Origin: Promethearchaeota archaeon
Lineage (GTDB): Archaea; Asgardarchaeota; Lokiarchaeia; Sigynarchaeales; SOKP01
Length of the DNA: 9,056 bases
Direction: 5' to 3'
Assembly: GCA_016839905.1 (NCBI GenBank)
Contig: JAEOTJ010000062.1
Coordinates: 1 to 9,056, forward strand
Shown here: in pieces, positions 1 to 5,765 of the stretch
Position numbering within the stretch: position 1 is the stretch's first letter
How the letters are laid out: each line of letters opens with the position of its first letter
The notes under the pieces: model-generated
What the model was told of the DNA's origin: nothing
Databases searched by the model: none
Seen by the model: only the letters and a program-made list of their open reading frames with translations
Made by a program: the position numbers and the translations under genes

Positions 1-630
1 ATGGAACAAATACCAAGTGGCGATGATAAGGTTAGTAAAGTTGTTAAGGATACTTTAAATTTTCTTCAAAAAAAATTGGCTAAATCTAATCAATTCACAT
101 TTCTAGACATTGGATGTGGCGATGGACGCGATATCGACTTACTAACTTCTAATTTAGATAATCTCACGATACGAGGAATTGATATTTCATTAAAAGCTAT
201 AAAAAATGCAATTGAGCTTAATTCAAATAAAGATAATGTCACGTTTAAATGCATGGATTGGAAAGATTTAGATGATACTCAATATGATATAATTAACATT
301 TCAGGAGTGTACCACTTCTTTAATTTGGCTGATAGAACCAAATTTATTTCTAAAATCAAGAATATTTTAAAAACACCTGGATTTTTTTTCTTGAGTACTC
401 TTTCCTCCAATGATAAGCAATATTATGGTAAAGGCGTACCAGTACAAAATGATCCAAATTCATTTCAAAGTGAGTACTTCAGCCATTTCTCTTCCGAAGA
501 TGAGCTTCGGGAAGATTTCAAATTCTTGAAAATTGTTGAGCTATTTGAATATTTTCATAAAAATTATTCTAAAGATACAGAATATCATACAATGTGGTTA
601 TTAATAGGGGAAAATGTCAATTCTATTTGA
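1..630 (+). CDS. Class I SAM-dependent methyltransferase (TehB/thiopurine-methyltransferase-like)
   Basis: Predicted soluble methyltransferase that transfers a methyl group from S-adenosylmethionine to an unidentified small molecule. The Rossmann SAM-binding motif I is clear at residues 34-44 (FLDIGCGDGRD). An acidic motif II follows at about 59-62 (GIDI), and CMDW near 84-87 fits the adenine-contacting position. YDIINISGVYHFF (95-107) matches the motif IV region. The C-terminal part (GKGVPVQNDPNSF, then SHFSSEDEL and H196) resembles TehB-like enzymes that end in HxxxWxLIG. The length of 209 aa is normal for a single-domain enzyme. The first codon lies exactly at the window edge, so the true start could be upstream. 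The substrate cannot be told from sequence. The next gene is 188 bases away and has its own TATA box, so this gene is probably not in its operon. Confidence 0.85.
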   Translation: MEQIPSGDDKVSKVVKDTLNFLQKKLAKSNQFTFLDIGCGDGRDIDLLTSNLDNLTIRGIDISLKAIKNAIELNSNKDNVTFKCMDWKDLDDTQYDIINISGVYHFFNLADRTKFISKIKNILKTPGFFFLSTLSSNDKQYYGKGVPVQNDPNSFQSEYFSHFSSEDELREDFKFLKIVELFEYFHKNYSKDTEYHTMWLLIGENVNSI

Positions 631-655
631 TATCTGACACATATGTGGTATCAAA
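626..655 (+). other. Imperfect inverted repeat over the methyltransferase stop codon
   Basis: Arms TTTGATA (626-632) and TATCAAA (649-655) flank the 10-base palindrome CACATATGTG (638-647). The left arm contains the TGA stop. It could fold as a 3'-end hairpin, but the inner and outer symmetry centres are offset by two bases and there is no clear T-run after it, so a terminator role is only tentative. Confidence 0.25.
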
Positions 656-781
656 CGGCATAAATCGAAGATATTACACCCATTACAATTTTCCTCTGAA
701 ATAATAATAGTTAAATGTCTAAATAATTAAAAAATAATATGTATAAATTAAAAACAAACTCTTATTAATTTAATTCATAAT

Positions 782-790
782 GTATATATA
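782..790 (+). promoter_or_regulatory. TATA box for the PIN-domain gene
   Basis: GTATATATA lies about 29-37 bases before the ATG at 819. With archaeal TATA-to-start spacing of about 26 bases, transcription would begin within a few bases of the ATG. There is no Shine-Dalgarno sequence before 819, which agrees with a leaderless or nearly leaderless mRNA. Confidence 0.5.
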
Positions 791-818
791 GAATATTTTT
801 AAAATTTGACTGATTATA

Positions 819-1262
819 ATGAGACTATATCTTGATGTTTGTTGTTTAAATCGTCCATTTGATGATCAAACACAAGAAAAAATTCATCTAGAAACTGAAG
901 CTATATTGATAATTCTCTCAAATATTTCATCTGATCAATGGGAATTAGTTGGAAGCGATGTAATTGATTTTGAAATATCTAAAATTCTTGATATGGAGCG
1001 GAAAAAGAAAGTGGAATTACTCAGTCAAAAAATATCAAAAAAACAACAAATCAACACTGAACTAATTCAAAGAGCAAAAATTATTGAGAAAAAAGGCATA
1101 AAACCTTTTGATGCACTTCATATCGCTTCAGCGGAGTATTCACAATCAGATTATATGATTACTACAGATAAAGAGATTGTTAAGAAATATCAAAAACATA
1201 CTGAATTTTTTACAAAAATTAAAATATGTAATCCAATATTATTTCTTACAGAGGTATTATAA
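819..1262 (+). CDS. PIN-domain (VapC-like) ribonuclease toxin
   Basis: Predicted Mg2+-dependent ribonuclease of the PIN superfamily, acting as the toxin of a type II TA pair. The acidic residues expected in a PIN active site are visible: D6 in LYLDVCCLNRP, E52 in IDFEISK, D98 in PFDALHIASAE, and D117 in MITTDKEI. The length of 147 aa is typical. The N-terminus CCLNRPFDDQ identifies a widespread PIN subgroup that I recall being paired with short proteins containing ARFL..FE.G.GDYT, and exactly such a protein follows two bases downstream. The toxin gene comes first here, the reverse of the usual antitoxin-first order in vapBC. No Shine-Dalgarno precedes the ATG; a TATA box at 782-790 suggests near-leaderless expression. 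The family call is from motifs; the RNA target is unknown. Confidence 0.85.
   Translation: MRLYLDVCCLNRPFDDQTQEKIHLETEAILIILSNISSDQWELVGSDVIDFEISKILDMERKKKVELLSQKISKKQQINTELIQRAKIIEKKGIKPFDALHIASAEYSQSDYMITTDKEIVKKYQKHTEFFTKIKICNPILFLTEVL
1251..1255 (+). promoter_or_regulatory. Shine-Dalgarno of the small partner gene
   Basis: GAGGT lies nine bases before the ATG at 1265, inside the last codons of the PIN gene. Unlike the leaderless first gene, the second gene therefore has its own ribosome binding site, as expected for an internal cistron. It favours 1265 as the start over the in-frame ATG at 1271. Confidence 0.5.
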
Positions 1263-1264
1263 TT

Positions 1265-1456
1265 ATGGAAATGAATCTTGTCGAATTAAGAAAAAAAGGA
1301 ATTGAAGCTTTAAATAATGCATTAGGTCCAGTGGGGATGGCTCGCTTTCTACATCAATTCGAATCTGGTACTGGTGATTATACTAAAGAGCGGAATCTTT
1401 GGTTGAAAGATTATGATGTAGATTCAATAATAGAAGAAATAAAAAAAAAAGAATAA
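1265..1456 (+). CDS. Small antitoxin-like partner of the PIN toxin
   Basis: A 63-aa acidic-tailed protein with core GPVGMARFLHQFESGTGDYT at residues 21-40, then a W (46) and a charged C-terminus IIEEIKKKE. Small proteins with this RFLxQFExGxGDYTxxRxxWL signature are familiar to me as neighbours of the same PIN subgroup in cyanobacteria and methanogens; they have no established fold name that I can give. Two bases separate it from the toxin stop, so the two are co-transcribed. The inferred role is binding and neutralising the PIN ribonuclease. No DNA-binding motif is obvious, so whether it also autoregulates is open. A T-rich stretch at 1466-1476 could end the transcript. Confidence 0.7.
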   Translation: MEMNLVELRKKGIEALNNALGPVGMARFLHQFESGTGDYTKERNLWLKDYDVDSIIEEIKKKE

Positions 1457-1464
1457 AAATTACG

Positions 1465-1477
1465 TCTTTTTCCTTCT
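1465..1477 (+). terminator. Possible U-tract terminator after the PIN/partner operon
   Basis: TCTTTTTCCTTCT follows the partner stop codon by about nine bases. Archaeal RNA polymerase stops at U-rich tracts without needing a hairpin, and no hairpin is seen here. Confidence 0.3.
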
Positions 1478-1674
1478 TGATTATAGGTCTCATTGGATAA
1501 CCACCTTCCCACAAGATTTTAAGATGGAATTAGAACTTAGCTTTGGTAAATAAGTGTAAATAAAAAAATCCAGAAATATCTTTTATGAAATCTCAATGGA
1601 AAAAGCAGCTTCAAAAAAGTCGTGTGATAACATTGTAATTACAAAACTATTATAATACGAAGATATCATAATAT

Positions 1675-2439
1675 TTAAGGAATCTCTGGAAAAGCTAATT
1701 TCACTTGTTCTTTCAGCATGCTCTCCTCCCAAAGGTTAGTAGCTTGTAGTACATCGATAAAAAAATTAAGAATTGTTGTTGGATCAATTGACGATTTAAT
1801 GTTTTCAAAGTTTTTTAATTTTTCTGTAATATTTTTTAATACAATATCATCAATTTCTGAAGAAGATTGAAGTAATTGCTTTTTTAAACAAGATCTCAAC
1901 TCTGTCATTTCATTCGATCTTTCAACTTGATCTTGTTTCTTTAAAAGATAATTATGATCGATAAAGAAAAGTATATACCAACTCAAGAGGACTATTGGAT
2001 CTTTAGTACAAGTTATGTGTTTTTTAAAGGGTTCAATTTTATCCAAATACTCAAAAACCATTGATTGATAGAGAGGGTAAATTTCATCAAATAACGTTAG
2101 ATTATAGTTAATAAAACAATCAAGTAGGTTATTAAACAATGGATATAGACCATCATCAATTTTGGAATCGTCTCCATAATAGGCAAAATAAATATATCCA
2201 GTCTTCTTTTTGGCAAAATATACATGACCTAATTCATGAATGAGAGCAAAAACGGGGACTTCTGTGTTAAAACGTAGAAACCACGTCTTTGTAGAATCAT
2301 CCCAACTTAAATCAGCTTGATAGGGCTGGGGGATAATAGTACATCCTAAATTTATCGGCTCCTCTGAAATCGAAAGTAAGTCTTTACATTTTTCTATCAA
2401 TTCATCAATACTCGAGGGATATTTTATCATTGGCTCCAC
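1675..2439 (-). CDS. Putative cytosolic zinc metallopeptidase (HELGH)
   Basis: A 254-aa protein with a clear HExxH zinc-protease motif, ALIHELGHVYFA, with H68, E69 and H72. About 31 residues later comes NNLLDCFINYN (103-113), which looks like the N-xxx-D-xxx-N helix that supplies the third ligand in some HExxH proteins; I suggest D107 as that ligand. No signal peptide or membrane segment is seen, so it is probably cytosolic. The C-terminal 120 residues look helical and match no family I know. The motif resembles ImmA/IrrE-type proteases only in HELGH. The first codon used here is GTG at 2439; an ATG three codons in (2430) is an alternative, but the GGAG just before it is only three bases away. 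The gene stands alone on the minus strand. Substrate unknown. Confidence 0.65.
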   Translation of the reverse strand: MEPMIKYPSSIDELIEKCKDLLSISEEPINLGCTIIPQPYQADLSWDDSTKTWFLRFNTEVPVFALIHELGHVYFAKKKTGYIYFAYYGDDSKIDDGLYPLFNNLLDCFINYNLTLFDEIYPLYQSMVFEYLDKIEPFKKHITCTKDPIVLLSWYILFFIDHNYLLKKQDQVERSNEMTELRSCLKKQLLQSSSEIDDIVLKNITEKLKNFENIKSSIDPTTILNFFIDVLQATNLWEESMLKEQVKLAFPEIP

Positions 2440-2550
2440 TTTTTTTTTAAATCCGTGACTTGACCGATATGTTTAAAAATAAGACATTATTACCGTTTAA
2501 AGTAATTATATAACCTTTTATTTGTCATATATTATATATCAAAAGAGTTA

Positions 2551-2913
2551 CTATTTTTTAAGATATTCTATAATTTTCTTGATTAAGACTGGAATGTCTT
2601 GGTTTGGATCTCCATCCATCGGACTTTCCCTTACAGATTGCATGCCTCTTATATGAAAATGATGAGGTCTAGTTTTTACATCCCATCTATCATCATAGTT
2701 ATCAAAACGCATTTGATCATCGGGATTGGGAGAATATATTACACAATATGTGTATTCTCCATAGTTATTATAACGAATATGAAGAATAATTTCATTCTGG
2801 AATGTTCCTTTTAAAACGGGGCGATCTTTATATATAGTAATTTCTCTTATAATATCACTAAATTCTTTAATTAGGACTTTATAAGCTAATTGGAGCTTTT
2901 CATAAGAGTCCAT
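2551..2913 (-). CDS. TumE/DUF6516-like putative toxin
   Basis: A 120-aa protein resembling the DUF6516 family, which contains the TumE toxin of the TumE-TumA TA system. Features that support this are a beta-rich N-terminal half (EIILHIRYNNYGEYTYCVIY, 41-60), the R-F-D-N motif at 69-72, the histidine cluster PHHFH (83-87), and a closing amphipathic helix IPVLIKKIIEYLKK. The second gene of a minus-strand pair, it starts 21 bases after the stop of a small helical protein, the order expected for antitoxin then toxin. The histidines and R69/D71 are the likely functional residues by conservation in memory of the family; catalysis is not shown by the sequence. The ATG at 2913 is the only sensible start. 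An overlapping plus-strand open frame is a shadow. Confidence 0.65.
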   Translation of the reverse strand: MDSYEKLQLAYKVLIKEFSDIIREITIYKDRPVLKGTFQNEIILHIRYNNYGEYTYCVIYSPNPDDQMRFDNYDDRWDVKTRPHHFHIRGMQSVRESPMDGDPNQDIPVLIKKIIEYLKK

Positions 2914-2934
2914 TTTAAAATTACCATATAATAT

Positions 2935-3168
2935 TTAAAAATTCTTTAAAAGCTCCTGAAATCTAGAATAATCTAATAAAAGTTGCCGTAATTCCACTGC
3001 ATCTTCCTCTGCATTTTCATACTCTCCAGAACGTGCTTTCTCTAAAAAAATTTTTGTAGAAGTTTCATTCCATCGTTTTAAAATTGAGTTTATATGTTCT
3101 TGGAGTATTCTCATCTTAGAAGTTATGAGATCTTCCGCTACGGCTTTATCTAATTTAACTTGAGTCAT
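2935..3168 (-). CDS. Small helical antitoxin-like partner of the TumE-like protein
   Basis: A 77-aa, highly charged, apparently all-helical protein: VAEDLITSKMRILQEHINSI (9-28), then FLEKARSGEY (41-50) and a leucine-rich end ELRQLLLDYSRFQELLKNF. It lies directly before the TumE-like gene with a 21-base gap, so the two share one transcript. Small proteins of this shape precede DUF6516 genes in archaea as I recall, and they differ from the helix-turn-helix TumA of bacteria. The role of antitoxin is inferred from position and size. No zinc or DNA-binding motif is visible. No good Shine-Dalgarno precedes the start. The 141-base divergent region to 3310 would hold its promoter, but I see no convincing TATA box at the right distance. 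Confidence 0.6.
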   Translation of the reverse strand: MTQVKLDKAVAEDLITSKMRILQEHINSILKRWNETSTKIFLEKARSGEYENAEEDAVELRQLLLDYSRFQELLKNF

Positions 3169-3309
3169 ATTATATAATTAGAAGAAACACATCTAAATTA
3201 ATCTATCGTACTTAATTTTTCTATCATACATAATTTTAATTTAAAGAGGATAAGTATTTATGGAGACAATTTATGACAATAATAGTAATATTGGCTTCTT
3301 TACTTTGAT

Positions 3310-4524
3310 ATGGCTGAATTGAGAAATTTTTTTGCTTATGAACTGGAGGATACCGGGGAGCGGAAAGAATTATTCTTCTCAGAGAAGGATTTAGAGCAGT
3401 TTCTTAATCCCGAGCAAGTCTTAGTGCTAGTTCGAGAAGACTTAAGAAGGATCTTCATTTGGAAAGGTGCCACCTCTCCCGTGAAAAAGAGATTCATAAG
3501 TTCTAAAGTCGCACGAGAGATACAACAAGATTTAATGAAAGATGCTCGTTATCACCAATGTAAAATTGTATCTGTTGACCAAGGAGATGAAGTTCAAGAA
3601 TTTCTTGAGGCGTTTAATCTGGAATCAATGGAAGTTAAAGAAAGATTAGCGGACATAAAATATGTTCGCAACCGGGATAAGGAAGAGATTAAAGAAGAAA
3701 AAGAATATCCGGAGGAGAAAGAATTTAGGATCAATGAACATCTCACGCTAAAATTAATTAGGGGGAAGACAGAAATCTATATTGATGAGCAACCATTCCA
3801 TCAATGCAAGTATCTTCTTCTGAATCTTACCCAAAAGGATTTTAAGAAATTTGATCACATAGATTCGATTGACGAGGCCTTTGAGATTTATAATAAGATG
3901 GATAAAAACCATGAAAAAGATCATGATCTAATTGATCCTGAATCCGAATTTATCGGCCATTGCTCAAATCTCCAGGCGTGGTATGAATATGACTACGATC
4001 TCAGAATTCTTCACAGCAGCTTGTCCATCCCCTTACTCAAGAAAATGGCGTTCTTAGGAGATAAAAAAGCCATTTATCGATTGAAAGAAAGCATCGCAAC
4101 CAGGATTGCGTCAAGAAATTTTAATACTATCATTTTTTACTTGAACGAGAAATACCTAAAATTATTTTCAAATGACGAATTGGAAGTGATATTTGAAGAG
4201 TGGCTTGAGAAAAATGTGGATTTCGCCTTCATGGAGAAAAGAAGGTTATGGTATCCGCTCCTCAGGGAATTGATTAATAGGGGAATTACCCGAGCCCAGA
4301 AAATCATCAAGAAAGAAATTATTTTATATCTAAAAGAAGACAATTTTGAAGTTTATCGATATTTATTATACGACAATTTTTTCAAGCTTCTTAACTTGGA
4401 GGACCTCGAGGAGGTTTATAATCTCATTCCAAAGAAAGACTTGGTTGCCTTGCGACGTGTTGAATCTCTAATTCTCAAGGCAACTCTTAGAAAGAGAAGG
4501 AAACTAAAAAAGAATATTGAATGA
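3310..4524 (+). CDS. Asgard gelsolin-like protein with a Lokiarchaeal C-terminal domain
   Basis: A 404-aa soluble protein. Residues about 35-101 look like one gelsolin repeat: VLVLVREDLRRIFIWKGATS matches the strand-turn with W51-K52-G53, followed by the long helix KRFISSKVAREIQQDL and the strand CKIVSVDQGDE. Gelsolin-like proteins in Asgard archaea are known to bind actin, so a cytoskeletal role is possible. A lysine/glutamate-rich linker (119-138) leads to a second unit (about 139-290) with strands, CKYLLLNL, and GHCSNLQAWYEYDYDLRILH (216-235), a signature I associate with many Lokiarchaeal proteins. The rest is helical. The C-terminal stretch encoded by 4376-4500 is repeated downstream. 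The start at 3310 has no Shine-Dalgarno. Calcium or actin binding cannot be shown from sequence alone. Confidence 0.7.
   Translation: MAELRNFFAYELEDTGERKELFFSEKDLEQFLNPEQVLVLVREDLRRIFIWKGATSPVKKRFISSKVAREIQQDLMKDARYHQCKIVSVDQGDEVQEFLEAFNLESMEVKERLADIKYVRNRDKEEIKEEKEYPEEKEFRINEHLTLKLIRGKTEIYIDEQPFHQCKYLLLNLTQKDFKKFDHIDSIDEAFEIYNKMDKNHEKDHDLIDPESEFIGHCSNLQAWYEYDYDLRILHSSLSIPLLKKMAFLGDKKAIYRLKESIATRIASRNFNTIIFYLNEKYLKLFSNDELEVIFEEWLEKNVDFAFMEKRRLWYPLLRELINRGITRAQKIIKKEIILYLKEDNFEVYRYLLYDNFFKLLNLEDLEEVYNLIPKKDLVALRRVESLILKATLRKRRKLKKNIE
4376..4500 (+). repeat. Direct repeat copy A (3' end of the gelsolin-like gene)
   Basis: 125 bases inside the gene's last part, encoding FFKLLNLEDLEEVYNLIPKK and the following residues to TLRKRR. 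It matches 5483-5607 with five mismatches, all transitions, at an offset of 1107 bases. Its last 24 bases (4477-4500) recur exactly at 4837-4860. Confidence 0.95.
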
Positions 4525-4538
4525 GGTATTAAAATACC
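4525..4538. repeat. 14-base perfect palindrome right after the stop codon
   Basis: GGTATTAAAATACC begins on the base after the TGA of the gelsolin-like gene and reads the same on both strands. It could be a short hairpin or a protein-binding site 65-78 bases before the antitoxin start. Copies B and C of the tail repeat are not followed by it. Confidence 0.5.
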
Positions 4539-4570
4539 GATAAATGAGGGGAAAGGGTGAGAAAGAATAG

Positions 4571-4579
4571 TTATAAATA
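4571..4579 (+). promoter_or_regulatory. TATA box for the antitoxin/HNH unit
   Basis: TTATAAATA is a near-consensus archaeal TATA box preceded by a purine-rich stretch (GAAAGAATAG) that suits the TFB recognition element. Its centre is about 28 bases before the ATG at 4603, so the mRNA should begin at or next to the start codon. This gives the unit its own promoter, independent of the upstream gene. Confidence 0.65.
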
Positions 4580-4602
4580 TGGGAAGGTATATGTGAATAC
4601 AT

Positions 4603-4905
4603 ATGACTTCAAAGAATATTAGTATAACTGAGGATGTTTATAACAAGCTACTTAAAATTAAAAATGACAATGAAAGTTTTTCAGAATTATTCTTAAGGCT
4701 CTTAAAAATATATGAAAATATACTTGAGAATTCATTTGGAGTATGGGCCCTTTCAGAGGAGGAAAAAAAAGAGATTTGGACTCAAATATCAACTCATAAT
4801 GGAAGAAGATGGAATAAATCCAATTTAGAGGATTTTAAGGCAACTCTTAGAAAGAGAAGGGAGTCAAAAAGAACATTGAATGAAGTTAAAGATTTAAAAA
4901 TATGA
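4603..4905 (+). CDS. VapB-type antitoxin with a foreign C-terminal tail, no PIN partner
   Basis: Residues 1-35 (KNISITEDVYNKLLKIKNDN, then ESFSELFLRLL) are typical of VapB-type antitoxins of the VAPB_antitox family (formerly DUF217), a DNA-binding N-terminus that autoregulates the TA operon. WALSEEEKKEIW (48-59) fits the toxin-binding half. Such proteins usually end near residue 70-80; this one is 100 aa. Its extra tail from residue 79, KATLRKRR, is encoded by a copy of the 3' end of the gelsolin-like gene (4837-4886). A one-base deletion in an A-run there skips the stop found in the source copy, so the frame runs on. Instead of vapC the next gene is an HNH protein, overlapping by ATGA. It is therefore an orphan or repurposed antitoxin, probably a regulator of the pair. 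Expression looks leaderless. Confidence 0.7.
   Translation: MTSKNISITEDVYNKLLKIKNDNESFSELFLRLLKIYENILENSFGVWALSEEEKKEIWTQISTHNGRRWNKSNLEDFKATLRKRRESKRTLNEVKDLKI
4837..4886 (+). repeat. Direct repeat copy C (partial, inside the antitoxin gene)
   Basis: The first 24 bases equal 4477-4500 exactly. The following 26 bases match 4501-4527 with six transitions and one missing A. The similarity passes the stop codon of the source gene, so this is a DNA-level copy and not shared protein function. It lies 360 bases after copy A. Confidence 0.85.
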
Positions 4906-5480
4906 ATAATAAAATCACCCCATCTCAAAAGATTGGATTAAAATCTTTAGTTAATTTTTGTCCTATTTGCGAAAATTTTTTAAGGATCAAGAAAAAAAAA
5001 GATGGTCGAATTATTTTAGTATGCATATGTGGGTATTCAGAAATTATATATACCGTTGATAAGCGCACTAAAATAATTGAGAAACATTATAGATGCCTGC
5101 TCTGTGCAAAAAAATTCGGAAACTCACAATCGCTCCGACAACATTCTAAAGATTCGGGACATAATCTTAACGTCATTATTAAGAAATATGAGAAGCAGGG
5201 TTTTTCATTAGATGAGATGATTAAAGTTGAAAATTCCAGAAAGTTGCCTAAGGGTGTGAAAAGAAACATTATATTATCTTATTTAGTGAAGAAAAAGGTT
5301 AATTTCGAATGTCAGTTCTGCAAATTACGCTCATTACTTCAAAGTGGTGATCAAGTCGAAACACATCACATAATACCCATCTCAAAAAATGGAAAAGACC
5401 ATTCAGAAAATTTAATCGTGTTATGTAGCCAACATCATAGGGATGCGCATGATGGTAAGATATCACTCTATGAATCTTAA
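4902..5480 (+). CDS. HNH endonuclease with zinc ribbon and C2H2 finger
   Basis: A 192-aa protein with three zinc-type modules. Residues 20-44 (CPIC...CICGY) resemble the N-terminal ribbon of RPB9/TFS proteins, although the second pair is CxC and not CxxC. Residues 63-87 fit the classical C2H2 finger exactly: Y-x-C-x2-C-x3-F-x5-L-x2-H-x5-H with C65, C68, F72, L78, H81, H87. Residues 137-183 form an HNH nuclease: C137-x2-C140, THHIIP (H155/H156), SENLIVLC with N170, C175-x2-H178, and H183. HNH domains nick or cut DNA with a divalent metal. The start overlaps the antitoxin stop (ATGA), so translation is coupled. The stop codon lies two bases before repeat copy B. The architecture suggests a sequence-targeted nuclease, possibly of a mobile unit; the target is unknown. 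Confidence 0.8.
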   Translation: MNNKITPSQKIGLKSLVNFCPICENFLRIKKKKDGRIILVCICGYSEIIYTVDKRTKIIEKHYRCLLCAKKFGNSQSLRQHSKDSGHNLNVIIKKYEKQGFSLDEMIKVENSRKLPKGVKRNIILSYLVKKKVNFECQFCKLRSLLQSGDQVETHHIIPISKNGKDHSENLIVLCSQHHRDAHDGKISLYES

Positions 5481-5634
5481 AGATTTCTTCAAGCTTCTTA
5501 ACTTGGAGGATCTCGAGGAGGTTTATAGTCTCATTCCAAAGAAAGACTTGGTTGCCTTGCGACGTGTTGAATCTCTAATTCTCAAGACAACTCTTAGAAA
5601 GAGAAGAGACCTAAAATTAAAACACGGAATGTAG
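5470..5634 (+). pseudogene. Detached 3' end of the gelsolin-like gene
   Basis: An open frame encoding FFKLLNLEDLEEVYSLIPKK and onward to TLRKRRDLKLKHGM, nearly the same as the C-terminus of the protein at 3310-4524 but with a different last eight residues. It can be read from an ATG at 5470 inside the HNH gene in another frame, or from 5443, but no ribosome site or promoter supports independent expression. Best seen as a gene remnant or alternative 3' exon-like end left behind when the antitoxin/HNH unit came to lie between. Recombination with copy A would attach it in frame to the upstream gene. Confidence 0.7.
5483..5607 (+). repeat. Direct repeat copy B
   Basis: Matches copy A (4376-4500) at 120 of 125 positions; the differences are T/C, C/T, A/G, G/A and G/A. 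Only two change an amino acid (N to S, A to T). Homology fades after 5607, where the two copies have different 3' ends. It starts two bases after the HNH stop codon. Confidence 0.95.
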
Positions 5635-5765
5635 AGTAAGAACTTGAGGCTTTTAAAGGATGCTTTTCCTTGATACAAGAAATAGATTAGTTAAAAACTC
5701 TAATAGAGGCGGTGTATTACATTAACAAGAAAATAGGGAAATCATAATCAATTGTTCAAAACTCT

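Noticed and set aside
1409..1492. Minus-strand 28-codon frame with a GGTGG ribosome-like site and a phenylalanine-rich centre, possibly a small hydrophobic toxin.
   Set aside because: The hydrophobic run comes from the complement of the A-run at the end of the partner gene, and the frame is antisense to that gene.
1633..1644. 12-base palindrome TTGTAATTACAA in the 1457-1674 gap.
   Set aside because: Palindromes of this length are expected by chance in such AT-rich DNA, and it lies downstream of both neighbouring genes.
2599..2814. Plus-strand 71-codon frame.
   Set aside because: Entirely antisense to the TumE-like gene, which has clear family motifs.
3260..3322. 20-codon open frame overlapping the start of the gelsolin-like gene, a possible upstream peptide.
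   Set aside because: No ribosome site and no protein-like composition; chance is sufficient.
5443..5634. A 63-aa gene starting inside the HNH gene.
   Set aside because: Its first 13 codons are HNH sequence in another frame and the rest is the duplicated gene end; no start signal supports it.
5656..5671. AAGGA...TCCTT hairpin downstream of repeat copy B as a terminator.
   Set aside because: Only five base pairs with no T-run after it.
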